The translations under genes and the position numbers were made by a program. A DNA stretch of 64,000 bases, taken from assembly GCF_005233875.1 (NCBI RefSeq), contig NZ_SZPZ01000003.1, positions 310,001 to 374,000 on the forward strand, given 5' to 3'. Each line of letters starts with the position of its first letter. Position 1 is the stretch's first letter. Positions 56,464 to 64,000 of this stretch are shown one piece after another. The notes beneath the pieces are model-generated. The model was not told the DNA's origin, did not search any database, and worked only from the letters and a program-made list of their open reading frames with translations. The stretch is from Kribbella jiaozuonensis (GTDB taxonomy: Bacteria; Actinomycetota; Actinomycetes; Propionibacteriales; Kribbellaceae).

Positions 56464-58145
56464 CCGTCTATCTCAACGCGAACGTCGTCACCGTCGACGG
56501 CGACTTCTCGATCGCCGAGGCCTTCGCGGTTTCCGACGGACGGTTCCTTGCCGTCGGCACCAATGAGGAGGTCGCCCGGCTCGACGGTCCGGTCGTGGAT
56601 CTCGGCGGGCGGACGGTGCTCCCCGGCTTCATCGATGCCCACGCGCACACCGTGCACCTCGCACTGGACGGCCTGGCCGACCCGAACCTGGCCGGCCTGA
56701 CCTCGGTCGCCGCGATCACCGAACGGATCGGTGCAGTGGCGGCCGACGCCGAGCCTGGAGCCTGGATCGTCACGTCGTCGATCGGTGAGCCACCGGACTA
56801 CTTCGGACTACCGGAAGGACTCGCCGAGGGACGTTGGCCGACCCGCGCGGACCTGGACGCGGTCGCGCCCGCCAATCCGGTGCACATCCCGACCCCGCCG
56901 TTCTGGACGCACCCGGCGATCCTGAACACCCGCGCCCTCGAGCTCCTCGGCGTCACCCGCGACACTCCGGATCAGACCGGGATCCGGATCGAGCGCGACG
57001 AGTCCGGCGAACCGACCGGCGTGATCCACGGCCTGATCTTTTACAACGCCCGCAATCCGCTCGTCCAGCGGCTGTTCTCGTTGCTTCCAGCAACGAGTCG
57101 TGAAGACCGGCGAGACGCGATCGCGGCCGCGCTGGAGCGGAACCTGGCCAACGGTCTCACCACGATCTACGAGGGCCACGGCAACAACCCGTCCGTTCTC
57201 GACGCCTCGGACCGACCGGCCTGCCGGGTCGTCGGCACCTACGAGGTTCCGATCGGCCGGGTCAACGTCGCGGACTGGTTGACGACGGTCGGCGATGCGG
57301 CCGGTGAGGGCACCGGCGACGACCACCTGCGGATCCGCGGCGTGACGGTCTCCCTCGACGCGCCGATGCACTTCGGCGGCGCGATGATGAGTGAGCCGTT
57401 CCTCGATCCGCATGGCGAGCTCGGCAACGGTTCGTCGGTGTTGTCCACAGCCGAGTTGGCCGAGCTCGCGCGGCTCGCCGTACGGAATGACCTACGGCTG
57501 AACGTCCTTGCCACGGGCGACGCGGCGTGCGAGATCGCGGTCAGCGCGCTCGAGGCGGTGCATCGGGAGACGCCGCTGACTTCGCGCGCTTGGGTCGTGC
57601 AGCACTTCCACCATGTGACTCAGGAGCAGATCGCGCGGCTCGCGGCGATGGGCGTTGTCGCGCAGGTCTGTGCGGGCGTGGACTACGGCCGCGGCGAGAC
57701 GTACGTGAACCGGCTTCCGGGCGATCAGTGGGAGCACGTCACGCCGGTGCGGTGGTGGCTCGACGCCGGCGTACCGACTGCACTGGCGAGCGACGGTGCC
57801 CATCCGCCGCTGTTCCATCTGTGGGCTGCGTTGACCCGCACCGATGGTCGCAGCGGGCGCAGTCTGCTGACTCCGGCGAAGACCATCTCTCGTGCGGACG
57901 CGATCCGTGGCTGGACCGCGGACGCGGCGATTGTGCTGGGCGTAGGCGATCGGCTCGGGTCGATCGAGCCTGGGAAGCTCGCGGACTTCGTCGTACTGGA
58001 CCGGGACATCCTGACCTGCCCGGTGGAGGAGATCCGCGATGCCGTCGCGCTGAGGACGGTTCTAGCCGGCCGGGATCCAGACGCGCATGGGGTGGAGTCC
58101 TCGGTTGGCCCAGGCGTAGTACGGGATGAGAGTCAGGTCGGCTGA
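56460..58145 (+). CDS. YtcJ-like metal-dependent amidohydrolase
   Basis: A 561-residue amidohydrolase family 3 protein. The metal site starts with DAHAH (His61, His63); later blocks are WVVQHFHH and ALASDGAHPPL, and the C-terminus has GSIEPGKLADFVVLDRD. It probably hydrolyses an amide or cyclic imide released or exposed by the co-translated esterase. The last 28 codons lie antisense to the end of the GH127 gene and run past the usual family terminus, so its original stop may have been lost. Confidence 0.88.
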   Translation: MTVYLNANVVTVDGDFSIAEAFAVSDGRFLAVGTNEEVARLDGPVVDLGGRTVLPGFIDAHAHTVHLALDGLADPNLAGLTSVAAITERIGAVAADAEPGAWIVTSSIGEPPDYFGLPEGLAEGRWPTRADLDAVAPANPVHIPTPPFWTHPAILNTRALELLGVTRDTPDQTGIRIERDESGEPTGVIHGLIFYNARNPLVQRLFSLLPATSREDRRDAIAAALERNLANGLTTIYEGHGNNPSVLDASDRPACRVVGTYEVPIGRVNVADWLTTVGDAAGEGTGDDHLRIRGVTVSLDAPMHFGGAMMSEPFLDPHGELGNGSSVLSTAELAELARLAVRNDLRLNVLATGDAACEIAVSALEAVHRETPLTSRAWVVQHFHHVTQEQIARLAAMGVVAQVCAGVDYGRGETYVNRLPGDQWEHVTPVRWWLDAGVPTALASDGAHPPLFHLWAALTRTDGRSGRSLLTPAKTISRADAIRGWTADAAIVLGVGDRLGSIEPGKLADFVVLDRDILTCPVEEIRDAVALRTVLAGRDPDAHGVESSVGPGVVRDESQVG

Positions 58146-59840
58146 GTGGAGAACTGTGATGCCACCGAGTAGGTCGGTGCGCTTCGCGGTGATCTCTGCA
58201 GTCGGGTCCAGGCGCAGGTCCTCCAGCACCACGTCGGGCTGCTGGTCCGGTTGCTCGAGCGCGTAGACGAGCGGACCGCGCGCTATGGCGACGCAGCCGC
58301 GGGTGGAGTCGACTCGGTCGTCAGAGACGAGCAGCCGTGGCGGCATCGGTAGCTGGAGAACCACCTGGTCGCCAGGCTGGAAGACGCGACGTACGCGGGC
58401 GTAGTCGCCTGCAGTGACCGGCTTGTCGTCGACGGTCGCATCGGACGCCCACTCGGGGATGCGCAGCGCCAACTCGACCTCACCGGCCGGCGCTTCTCTG
58501 ACAGTCGCCGTGACGCGTCCGTCCCACGGGTAGTCGGTGTCGACGTCGACCGCGAACGATCCGGCCCGGAGCGTGCTCCCGGCGTACTGGTGGATCTGCA
58601 GGCCGTCCGCCGTACCGGTGGCGAGGTACGCCGGGAGGCTGGCGAGTGTGCGCATCACATTGGCCGGACAGCACGCACAGTTGAACCAGGGCCGTCGCCC
58701 GTACGCCGGTGCGCGCTGCACGTCGCCACGCGCACCTGTCCGTCGGTGCAGCGTGTTGACGTAGAAGTAGTCCGCGTCCTCGAGCGACACGGCCGGCAGG
58801 ATCGCGTTGTAGAGCAGCAGTTCGATCTGATCGGCGTACGACGAGTCACCGGTTGCCAGCAGCAGTCGCCAGGCCCACTGCAGTACGCCGATCGCGGCGC
58901 ACGTCTCGGCGTACGCACGGTCCGGTGGGAGCTCGTAGTCGTCGCCGAAGGCTTCACCGTCCCAACGTGACCCGACTGCACCTGTCACGTGCTGCTTGCG
59001 CTGCCGCATGTTGTCGTACTGCCGGCGTACCGCGTCCAGCAGTTCCAGGTCGTTGGTCTCGATCGCCACGTCGGTCGCACCGGTGGCGAAGTACACCGCG
59101 CGTACGGCGTGGCCCTCGAGCGTGTCGGCGTCGCGGACGGGGACGCGGTCGGAGTAGTGCGCCGGGTCGCCGTAGTGGGAAGGGTCGAAGCCTGGCTTGG
59201 TTGCCCTGCCGTGGCCGCGGGCGTCGACGAAGTACTTCGCCAGGTCCAGGTACCGGCGGTTGCCGGTTTCGCGGTAGAGCTCGACCAGTGCGGATTCGAT
59301 GACCGGATGGCCTTCGAGCTGGGTCCGTCCTGACGGCCCGAAGGTGTCTGCGAGGTGGTCGGCAAACTTGATGGCCACCTGCAGGAGTGTGGTGTCACCG
59401 GTGGCTCGGGTTGCTGCGACAGCGGCTTGGAAGAGGTGGCCGGCGCAGTAGAGCTCGTGGCTGTTCCAGAGGTGGGTGTACGGCTCCTCGCCGCGGACCT
59501 GGATGGCCGAGTTCAGGTAGCCGTCGTCCCGCTGGGCGGCGCTGATCGTCCCGATCAGGTCAGCCAACGGTTGCGAGCCGTCCCAGGCGACGGCCTCCAG
59601 CCATTTGTAGACGTCGGAGTCGCGGAAGCTGGCACCTTGCGCATCACCGCTCGCCTCGCCGGCGGCGATCCGCAGGTTGCCGAGGTTCCCGGCCGCCTCG
59701 AGCCGCTCGCGACCGAGCGGGATCGCGGCACGGTTGGCGGCCATCCGATCAGCCCAGAAGCCGGTCGTCACCTGGGCCTCGGACACCGGGCGCAACGTCA
59801 CGACCGCGGCCGCGGTCGGTACCGCAGGGGATGGCTGCAT
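58062..59840 (-). CDS. GH127 beta-L-arabinofuranosidase
   Basis: A 592-residue intracellular enzyme. The zinc-thiolate site is visible as Glu312 and Cys314 (AETCAAIG) with Cys390 and Cys391 (CACCPAN), nearly the spacing of HypBA1 Glu338, Cys340, Cys417 and Cys418. GH127 cleaves beta-L-arabinofuranosides from plant hydroxyproline-rich glycoproteins. The C-terminus ends normally (YYAWANRG, then VWIPAG). It is divergent from a LacI gene and an oligosaccharide-type importer. Confidence 0.93.
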   Translation of the reverse strand: MQPSPAVPTAAAVVTLRPVSEAQVTTGFWADRMAANRAAIPLGRERLEAAGNLGNLRIAAGEASGDAQGASFRDSDVYKWLEAVAWDGSQPLADLIGTISAAQRDDGYLNSAIQVRGEEPYTHLWNSHELYCAGHLFQAAVAATRATGDTTLLQVAIKFADHLADTFGPSGRTQLEGHPVIESALVELYRETGNRRYLDLAKYFVDARGHGRATKPGFDPSHYGDPAHYSDRVPVRDADTLEGHAVRAVYFATGATDVAIETNDLELLDAVRRQYDNMRQRKQHVTGAVGSRWDGEAFGDDYELPPDRAYAETCAAIGVLQWAWRLLLATGDSSYADQIELLLYNAILPAVSLEDADYFYVNTLHRRTGARGDVQRAPAYGRRPWFNCACCPANVMRTLASLPAYLATGTADGLQIHQYAGSTLRAGSFAVDVDTDYPWDGRVTATVREAPAGEVELALRIPEWASDATVDDKPVTAGDYARVRRVFQPGDQVVLQLPMPPRLLVSDDRVDSTRGCVAIARGPLVYALEQPDQQPDVVLEDLRLDPTAEITAKRTDLLGGITVLHSADLTLIPYYAWANRGLHPMRVWIPAG

Positions 59841-59879
59841 GCCGGGACGCTAACCGCGCCCCGAGCCCGGACACCAGAT

Positions 59880-59985
59880 GCTAATGGGGATTAGCTGCTA
59901 ATACCCAGCTAATCAATGCCACCTCTTGACACCTGCTCGAAACGCTGGCGAAACTTCCGGAACCGCAGTGGTAGGGCGTATTAGC
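59880..59985. promoter_or_regulatory. Array of five GCTAAT half-sites between GH127 and LacI
   Basis: GCTAAT occurs at 59880, 59897 and 59908, and the reverse ATTAGC at 59890 and 59980. The first two form a perfect 6-4-6 palindrome and the second and third a 6-1-6 palindrome. The site lies 40 bp upstream of the GH127 start, and the last copy is next to the lacI ribosome site. It is a strong candidate operator for the LacI protein encoded here. Confidence 0.7.
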
Positions 59986-60000
59986 AGGAAGGCAACCGAG

Positions 60001-61041
60001 TTGAGCCGCACACCGGCGAAGAGACCCACGCAGGCCGATATCGCCCGGCTCGCCGGGGTCAGCCAGGCGACGGTCTCGCTGGTGCTCAACGAGCGCGACG
60101 CGAGTATCCGGATCAGCCCGGCGACCCGCGAGCGGGTGCTGACCGTGATGCGCGAGTGGGGGTACGTCGCGAACGCGTCGGCCCGCTCACTGGCCGGCGG
60201 CCGGAACAAGATCATCGGCGTCTACACGTTCGAGCCGGTGTTCCCGACCAGCGGCGTGGACTTCTACTTCCCGTTCCTGCTCGGCATGGAGCAGGAGGCG
60301 GCCGACCTCGGCTATGACCTGCTGCTGTTCACCAGCGCCGGCGGCGAGCGGCAGATCTTCCGCGACGGATCGACCCGGCTCTGGCACGCGGACGGCGCGC
60401 TGCTGCTCGGCCGCGATCCCAACGTCGAGGAGATCGAGCGGCTGCGCGACTCCGGCTACCCGTTCGTGTACGTCGGCCACCGCGAGGTGTCCGGTCCGCC
60501 GGTGTCGTACGTCGCGGCCGACTACGCCGGTGCGACCCAGCAGCTCACCGAGCGACTGTTCCAGCTCGGTCACCAGCGCGTGGCGTACGCACGGATCGGC
60601 AACGGCGGCGCGCAGCCGAGTCGTGATCGCGAAGGCGGGTTCCGGCAGGCAACGCCGTACCAGCACCTTGCCGGGCCGGTGTGGACGCTCGACTCGGTTG
60701 CTGAAGTCGACGGCCTGGTGGAGGAGCTCCAGCGCGGCGGCATCACCGCCGTACTCGCGGAGCAGCAGTTGCTGGCTGAAGAGCTGCTGGTGTGTGCGAC
60801 TCGGCGCGGTCTGGCCATCCCCGATGACCTGAGTGTCGTCGAGCTGGGTGATTCGACCGGTGCGCGGCACGACGGCACTCCGTGGACCGGACTGATCGTG
60901 CCACGCGAGCAGATGGGCCGTCAGGCGATGGGCTTGCTGGTGCAACTGCTGGAGGCACCTGACTCCGGTGCGCTCAGCGAAAGCGTCCGGTGCGGGTTCG
61001 CGCCCGGTGCGACGGTCGGACCTCCCAAGGAGCTTCCATGA
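60001..61041 (+). CDS. LacI-family regulator of the GH127/importer locus
   Basis: The protein has 346 residues. The HTH (TQADIARLAGVSQATVSLVL) and hinge (NASARSLAGGRN) are followed by an effector domain with DGALLLGRD and VSVVELGDSTG-like blocks. I place the start at TTG 60001 because AGGAAGG (59986-59992) lies eight bases upstream; no good ATG or GTG is available. It overlaps the importer gene (ATGA), so it is co-transcribed with the transporter it probably controls. Confidence 0.9.
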   Translation: MSRTPAKRPTQADIARLAGVSQATVSLVLNERDASIRISPATRERVLTVMREWGYVANASARSLAGGRNKIIGVYTFEPVFPTSGVDFYFPFLLGMEQEAADLGYDLLLFTSAGGERQIFRDGSTRLWHADGALLLGRDPNVEEIERLRDSGYPFVYVGHREVSGPPVSYVAADYAGATQQLTERLFQLGHQRVAYARIGNGGAQPSRDREGGFRQATPYQHLAGPVWTLDSVAEVDGLVEELQRGGITAVLAEQQLLAEELLVCATRRGLAIPDDLSVVELGDSTGARHDGTPWTGLIVPREQMGRQAMGLLVQLLEAPDSGALSESVRCGFAPGATVGPPKELP

Positions 61042-61964
61042 TTCGCGTTGTGGTCAAGCGACTGCTGATCGGCGTCCTGGTGATGTGGGGCGCGGCGTCG
61101 CTGATCTTCCTCATCGTTCGGGTCGCGCCGGGCGACCCGGTCTCGATCCTGCTCGGTCCGGACGCGACACAGGACCAGATCACCGAGCTGAGCGCTTCGC
61201 TCGGTCTGCATCGCCCGCTGGCCGTGCAGTACGTCGACTACCTCGGTCACGCCGTACGGCTCGACTTCGGTGACTCGTACCGGCTCGGGCACCCTGCGAT
61301 GTCCGAAGTACTCGAGCGGCTGCCTGCCACCGCGGAACTCATGCTGGCGTCCACTCTGATCGCAGTGGTGCTCGGTCTGACGCTCGGACTGCTGGCGGGC
61401 GGTCGCCCGGGCAGCGTGGTCGACCGAGTGGTCTCTGCGGCGGCGATCGCGCTGCAGTCGTTCCCGACGTTCTGGATCGGGATCATGTTGATCCTGGTCT
61501 TCGCGCTGGCGCTGCGGCTGCTACCGAGCTCCGGCTCGGGTACTCCGCAGCACCTGATCCTCCCGGCGATCACGATGGCGCTTCCGTTCACGGCGATCGT
61601 CGCGCGACTGACCCGGACCAGCGTGGCCGAGACGCTGCGCGAGCCGTACATCCAGACCGCGAAGTCCAAAGGGCTCACCGATCGCCAGGTGCTGCTCGGG
61701 CATGCACTGCGCAACTCGCTGCTGCCGGTCGTCACGATCGTCGGGCTGCACATGGGCGGTCTGATGGGCGGCGCGGTAATCGTCGAGAACGTCTTCTCCT
61801 GGCCGGGCCTCGGTTCGCTCGTCGTCGACTCGGTCACGAACCGCGACTACGAGGTGGTGCAGGCGGCGACGTTCGTGATCGCCGGCATCGTGATGCTGTT
61901 CAACCTGGCCGCCGATCTCGTCTACTCCCAGCTCGATCCGCGCATCCGGTTGGAGGGCAGCTGA
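61038..61964 (+). CDS. Opp/Dpp-type ABC importer permease, first subunit
   Basis: A 308-residue DppB-like permease with six membrane helices. The N-terminal VKRLLIGVLVMWGAASLIFL and the EAA-like block YIQTAKSKGLTDRQVLLGHA are typical. It forms half of the channel. The family imports peptides, nickel or oligosaccharides; next to GH127, an arabino-oligosaccharide or glycopeptide is the likely cargo. Its stop overlaps the next start (TGATG). Confidence 0.94.
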   Translation: MIRVVVKRLLIGVLVMWGAASLIFLIVRVAPGDPVSILLGPDATQDQITELSASLGLHRPLAVQYVDYLGHAVRLDFGDSYRLGHPAMSEVLERLPATAELMLASTLIAVVLGLTLGLLAGGRPGSVVDRVVSAAAIALQSFPTFWIGIMLILVFALALRLLPSSGSGTPQHLILPAITMALPFTAIVARLTRTSVAETLREPYIQTAKSKGLTDRQVLLGHALRNSLLPVVTIVGLHMGGLMGGAVIVENVFSWPGLGSLVVDSVTNRDYEVVQAATFVIAGIVMLFNLAADLVYSQLDPRIRLEGS

Positions 61965-62830
61965 TGGCCACGCTCGCGGTGACCCGCCCACTCGCCGTAC
62001 GCCGGGTCGGCGGCTGGCTCGGCAAGATCCCGTACGCCGTACTCACGATCTACGCATTGGTCGCGGCCATCGGCCCGCTGGTGATCGACTACAACCCGAT
62101 CCGCACCTCGCTCGACGACCGGCTGCTCAAGCCCGGATCGCACCTGTCCAACGGCGGCACCGCCTGGCTCGGCACGGACGGCCTCGGCCGCGACGTCCTC
62201 GCCCAGGTCGTGTACGGCGCCCGCACGTCGATCCTGATCGGCATCGCAACCGTCGCAGTGTCCTGCGTCGTCGGCGTCACGATCGGCACCGTCGCCGGGT
62301 ACTTCCGCGGCTGGCTCGACACGTTCCTTGCCCGGGGCATCGACATCCTGCTGGCGTTCCCGGCGATCCTGCTCACGATCGTGATCGCCGGCGCGTTCGA
62401 GCGGAGCGTGCCGGTGGTCGTGATCGCGCTGGCCGCGACGGCCTGGATCTCGTTCGCCCGGGTGACCCGCAGCGTCTCGCTCTCGCTGCGGGAGCGCGCG
62501 TGGGTCGACGCCGCCCGCGTGCTCGGCGTCCGTCGTACGTCGATCCTGCTGCGGCACGTCGTACCGTTCACGATCGGTCCGGTGGTCGCACTGGCCACGC
62601 TCGAGTTCGCGCTCGTGGTGCTCGCCGAGGCCGGACTGAGCTTCCTCGGCATCGGGCTGCCGCCGTCGGCGGTGTCCTGGGGACAAACCATTGCCAACGG
62701 CAAGCAGTACCTCGACAGCGCGTGGTGGATCTCGGCCCTGCCGGGGATCGCCCTGTCGCTGCTGATCGTCAACATCGGCATCCTCGGTGACCAGCTCACC
62801 GCCCGTTACGGACGCGGACATCTCAACTGA
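61964..62830 (+). CDS. Opp/Dpp-type ABC importer permease, second subunit
   Basis: A 288-residue DppC-like permease. It has the N-terminal GTDGLGRDVLAQVVYGARTS block, six membrane helices and the EAA loop WVDAARVLGVRRTSILLRHV. It completes the membrane channel with the preceding subunit. The substrate-binding lipoprotein follows 28 bases later. No ATPase gene is in the window; it may lie beyond the end. Confidence 0.94.
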   Translation: MATLAVTRPLAVRRVGGWLGKIPYAVLTIYALVAAIGPLVIDYNPIRTSLDDRLLKPGSHLSNGGTAWLGTDGLGRDVLAQVVYGARTSILIGIATVAVSCVVGVTIGTVAGYFRGWLDTFLARGIDILLAFPAILLTIVIAGAFERSVPVVVIALAATAWISFARVTRSVSLSLRERAWVDAARVLGVRRTSILLRHVVPFTIGPVVALATLEFALVVLAEAGLSFLGIGLPPSAVSWGQTIANGKQYLDSAWWISALPGIALSLLIVNIGILGDQLTARYGRGHLN

Positions 62831-62858
62831 TGACGCGTCGGAAGGCAGGAGAAACCTC

Positions 62859-64000
62859 ATGATCCCTCTGACCCGACGGGCGGCTTTGACACTCGGGGTC
62901 GCCGCCACGATGGCCCTCACGGCGTGCTCCAGCGCCACCACCGGCGGCAGTTCGAGCTCCGGCGGCGGTGAGGTCGTGATCGCCGGCACCTACCCGGTCG
63001 ACAGCATCGACCCGGGCGGCCCACAGGGCGGCGGCACCGGACCGCAGATGGTCGAGCAGCAGATCTTCAGCCGGCTGGTCCGGACCAAGACGGACGGCTC
63101 GGTCGAGGGGGACCTGGCGACCTCCTGGAAATCCGACGCCACCGCTCGCACCTGGACTTTTACCTTGCGGAACGGCGTGAAGTTCAGCGACGGGACCGCG
63201 TTGAAGGCTGCCGATGTGGTCGACTCCTTCAAGCGGTTCACCGACCTCAAGGGGACGAACGCGGCGAACTTCCCCGGCTACACGATGACGGCGCCGTCCG
63301 ACGACACCGTCGTACTCACGGCCTCCAAGCCGGATGCTGCGATCCCGCGCAAGCTCGCGGTGTTCTTCGTGCTGCCTTCGGGTGTCGGCGCGAACGACAC
63401 CGCGTTCTTCGACAAGCCGGTCGGAACCGGACCGTTCAAGCTGGACAAGTTCAGCCCGAACGAGATCGTCCTGGTGCCGAACGCGCAGTACTACGGTGGC
63501 GCGCCGAAGGTCACCAAGGTGACGATCAAGAAGATGCCCGAGCTCGCCGCCCGGCTGACCGCGCTGCGCACCGGCGAGGCGGACGTCGTCTGGGGGATCC
63601 CGGACGATCAGCTGTCCGAGGTGCAGAAGGACTCGACGCTGAACGTCGAGATCGTGCAGAGCTCGGCCGTCTACACGATGTGGTTCAACTCGTCGACGCC
63701 GGCTTTGAAGGACGCTGCCGTCCGGCGGGCCTTGTGGGAGGCGGTCGACTTCCCGACCATCATCAAGAAGCTGTACCCGCAGACCGGCTCGCTCTCGGAC
63801 TCGGTCGTCTCGAAGCAGACCCTCGGGTACGTCGCGCAGACACCGGTCAAGTACGACCCGGTGGCGGCGAAGGCCGCGCTGACCGCGGCCGGCTTCGACT
63901 TCGGCACGAAGCTGCGGCTGCAGTTCGCGAACGCGGAGTTCCAGCAGTTCAACCAGGCGGTCGTTTCGGATCTGCAGAAGATCGGCGTCCAGGTCGACCT
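62859..64000 (+). CDS. Family 5 extracellular solute-binding lipoprotein (3' end outside window)
   Basis: 380 codons are present with no stop. The N-terminus has a basic TRRAAL, a hydrophobic stretch and lipobox LTAC with Cys23, so it is a membrane-anchored lipoprotein. The family 5 (OppA/DppA) pattern is clear: DLATSWKSD, WTFTLRNGVKFSDGT and AADVVDSFKRFTD. It captures the ligand for the adjacent importer. The ATG at 62859 has GGCAGGAG nine bases upstream. Confidence 0.93.
   Translation, partial: MIPLTRRAALTLGVAATMALTACSSATTGGSSSSGGGEVVIAGTYPVDSIDPGGPQGGGTGPQMVEQQIFSRLVRTKTDGSVEGDLATSWKSDATARTWTFTLRNGVKFSDGTALKAADVVDSFKRFTDLKGTNAANFPGYTMTAPSDDTVVLTASKPDAAIPRKLAVFFVLPSGVGANDTAFFDKPVGTGPFKLDKFSPNEIVLVPNAQYYGGAPKVTKVTIKKMPELAARLTALRTGEADVVWGIPDDQLSEVQKDSTLNVEIVQSSAVYTMWFNSSTPALKDAAVRRALWEAVDFPTIIKKLYPQTGSLSDSVVSKQTLGYVAQTPVKYDPVAAKAALTAAGFDFGTKLRLQFANAEFQQFNQAVVSDLQKIGVQVD

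Noticed and set aside
1-64000. CRISPR arrays, integrases, transposases, phage genes, rRNA
   Set aside because: I looked for these on both strands and saw none that I can support.

Overview
The window is very GC-rich, densely coded DNA from an actinobacterium. The gene families and gene order (fhaA-fhaB-PP2C-rodA-pbpA-pknB, trpG, a DUF881 protein, crgA, cyclophilin, rhomboid) resemble the origin-proximal block of Streptomyces and Mycobacterium. Several DUF4328 proteins, an EXLDI protein and many glycoside hydrolases suggest Kribbella or a near relative. The genus is an inference from gene content, not a measurement.

Layout. 1-6.5 kb: the 3' end of a secreted subtilase, a two-HTH regulator and an ABC exporter pair. 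6.6-17 kb: tRNA-Leu(CAG), then the cell-wall and division signalling operon (two FHA proteins, PP2C phosphatase, RodA/FtsW, penicillin-binding protein, PASTA kinase), trpG, a DUF881 protein, crgA and a cluster of DnaA-box-like 9-mers. 17-35 kb: accessory genes. These are an EXLDI/DrrAB-type ABC unit with a five-copy 12-bp operator-like array, a MocR/FMN-protein pair, a five-gene arabinan-degradation operon under a LacI regulator, a TetR/flavin monooxygenase pair and a Tyr/Ser-rich DUF4328 membrane protein. 35-38.4 kb: the conserved block resumes with a DUF5324-like protein, cyclophilin and rhomboid. An approximately 164-nt near-perfect hairpin lies between the cyclophilin and rhomboid genes. 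38.5-50.6 kb: a second ABC exporter, a QueA-like protein with an SDR, a GlpD/TetR/alkylglycerone-phosphate-synthase-like locus, a third DUF4328 protein, a divergent PP2C, an epimerase, a pentapeptide-repeat protein, a VanZ-like protein and an endonuclease pseudogene. 50.7-58.1 kb: a two-component system, a PaiB-like protein, an SDR, and an AsnC-type regulator divergent from an esterase-amidohydrolase pair. 58-64 kb: a GH127 beta-L-arabinofuranosidase divergent from LacI and an Opp/Dpp-type ABC importer, which is cut by the window end.

How the parts work together. The kinase, phosphatase, FHA proteins and RodA/PBP pair form a Ser/Thr-phosphorylation circuit that controls polar growth and septation with CrgA. 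Two separate arabinose-polymer loci are present. The 21.6-28 kb operon carries GH51, two GH43 enzymes and two paralogous secreted propeller-like proteins for alpha-arabinan. The 58-64 kb locus carries GH127 and an importer for beta-linked arabinofuranosides. Each has its own LacI-type regulator and a distinct dyad operator in the divergent promoter region.

The strongest unexplained signals are the long hairpin at 37421-37584, whose imperfect pairs are mostly G.U in the + strand RNA, and the 12-bp tandem array at 17052-17111, which holds a promoter and precedes a ribbon-helix-helix-like EXLDI gene.
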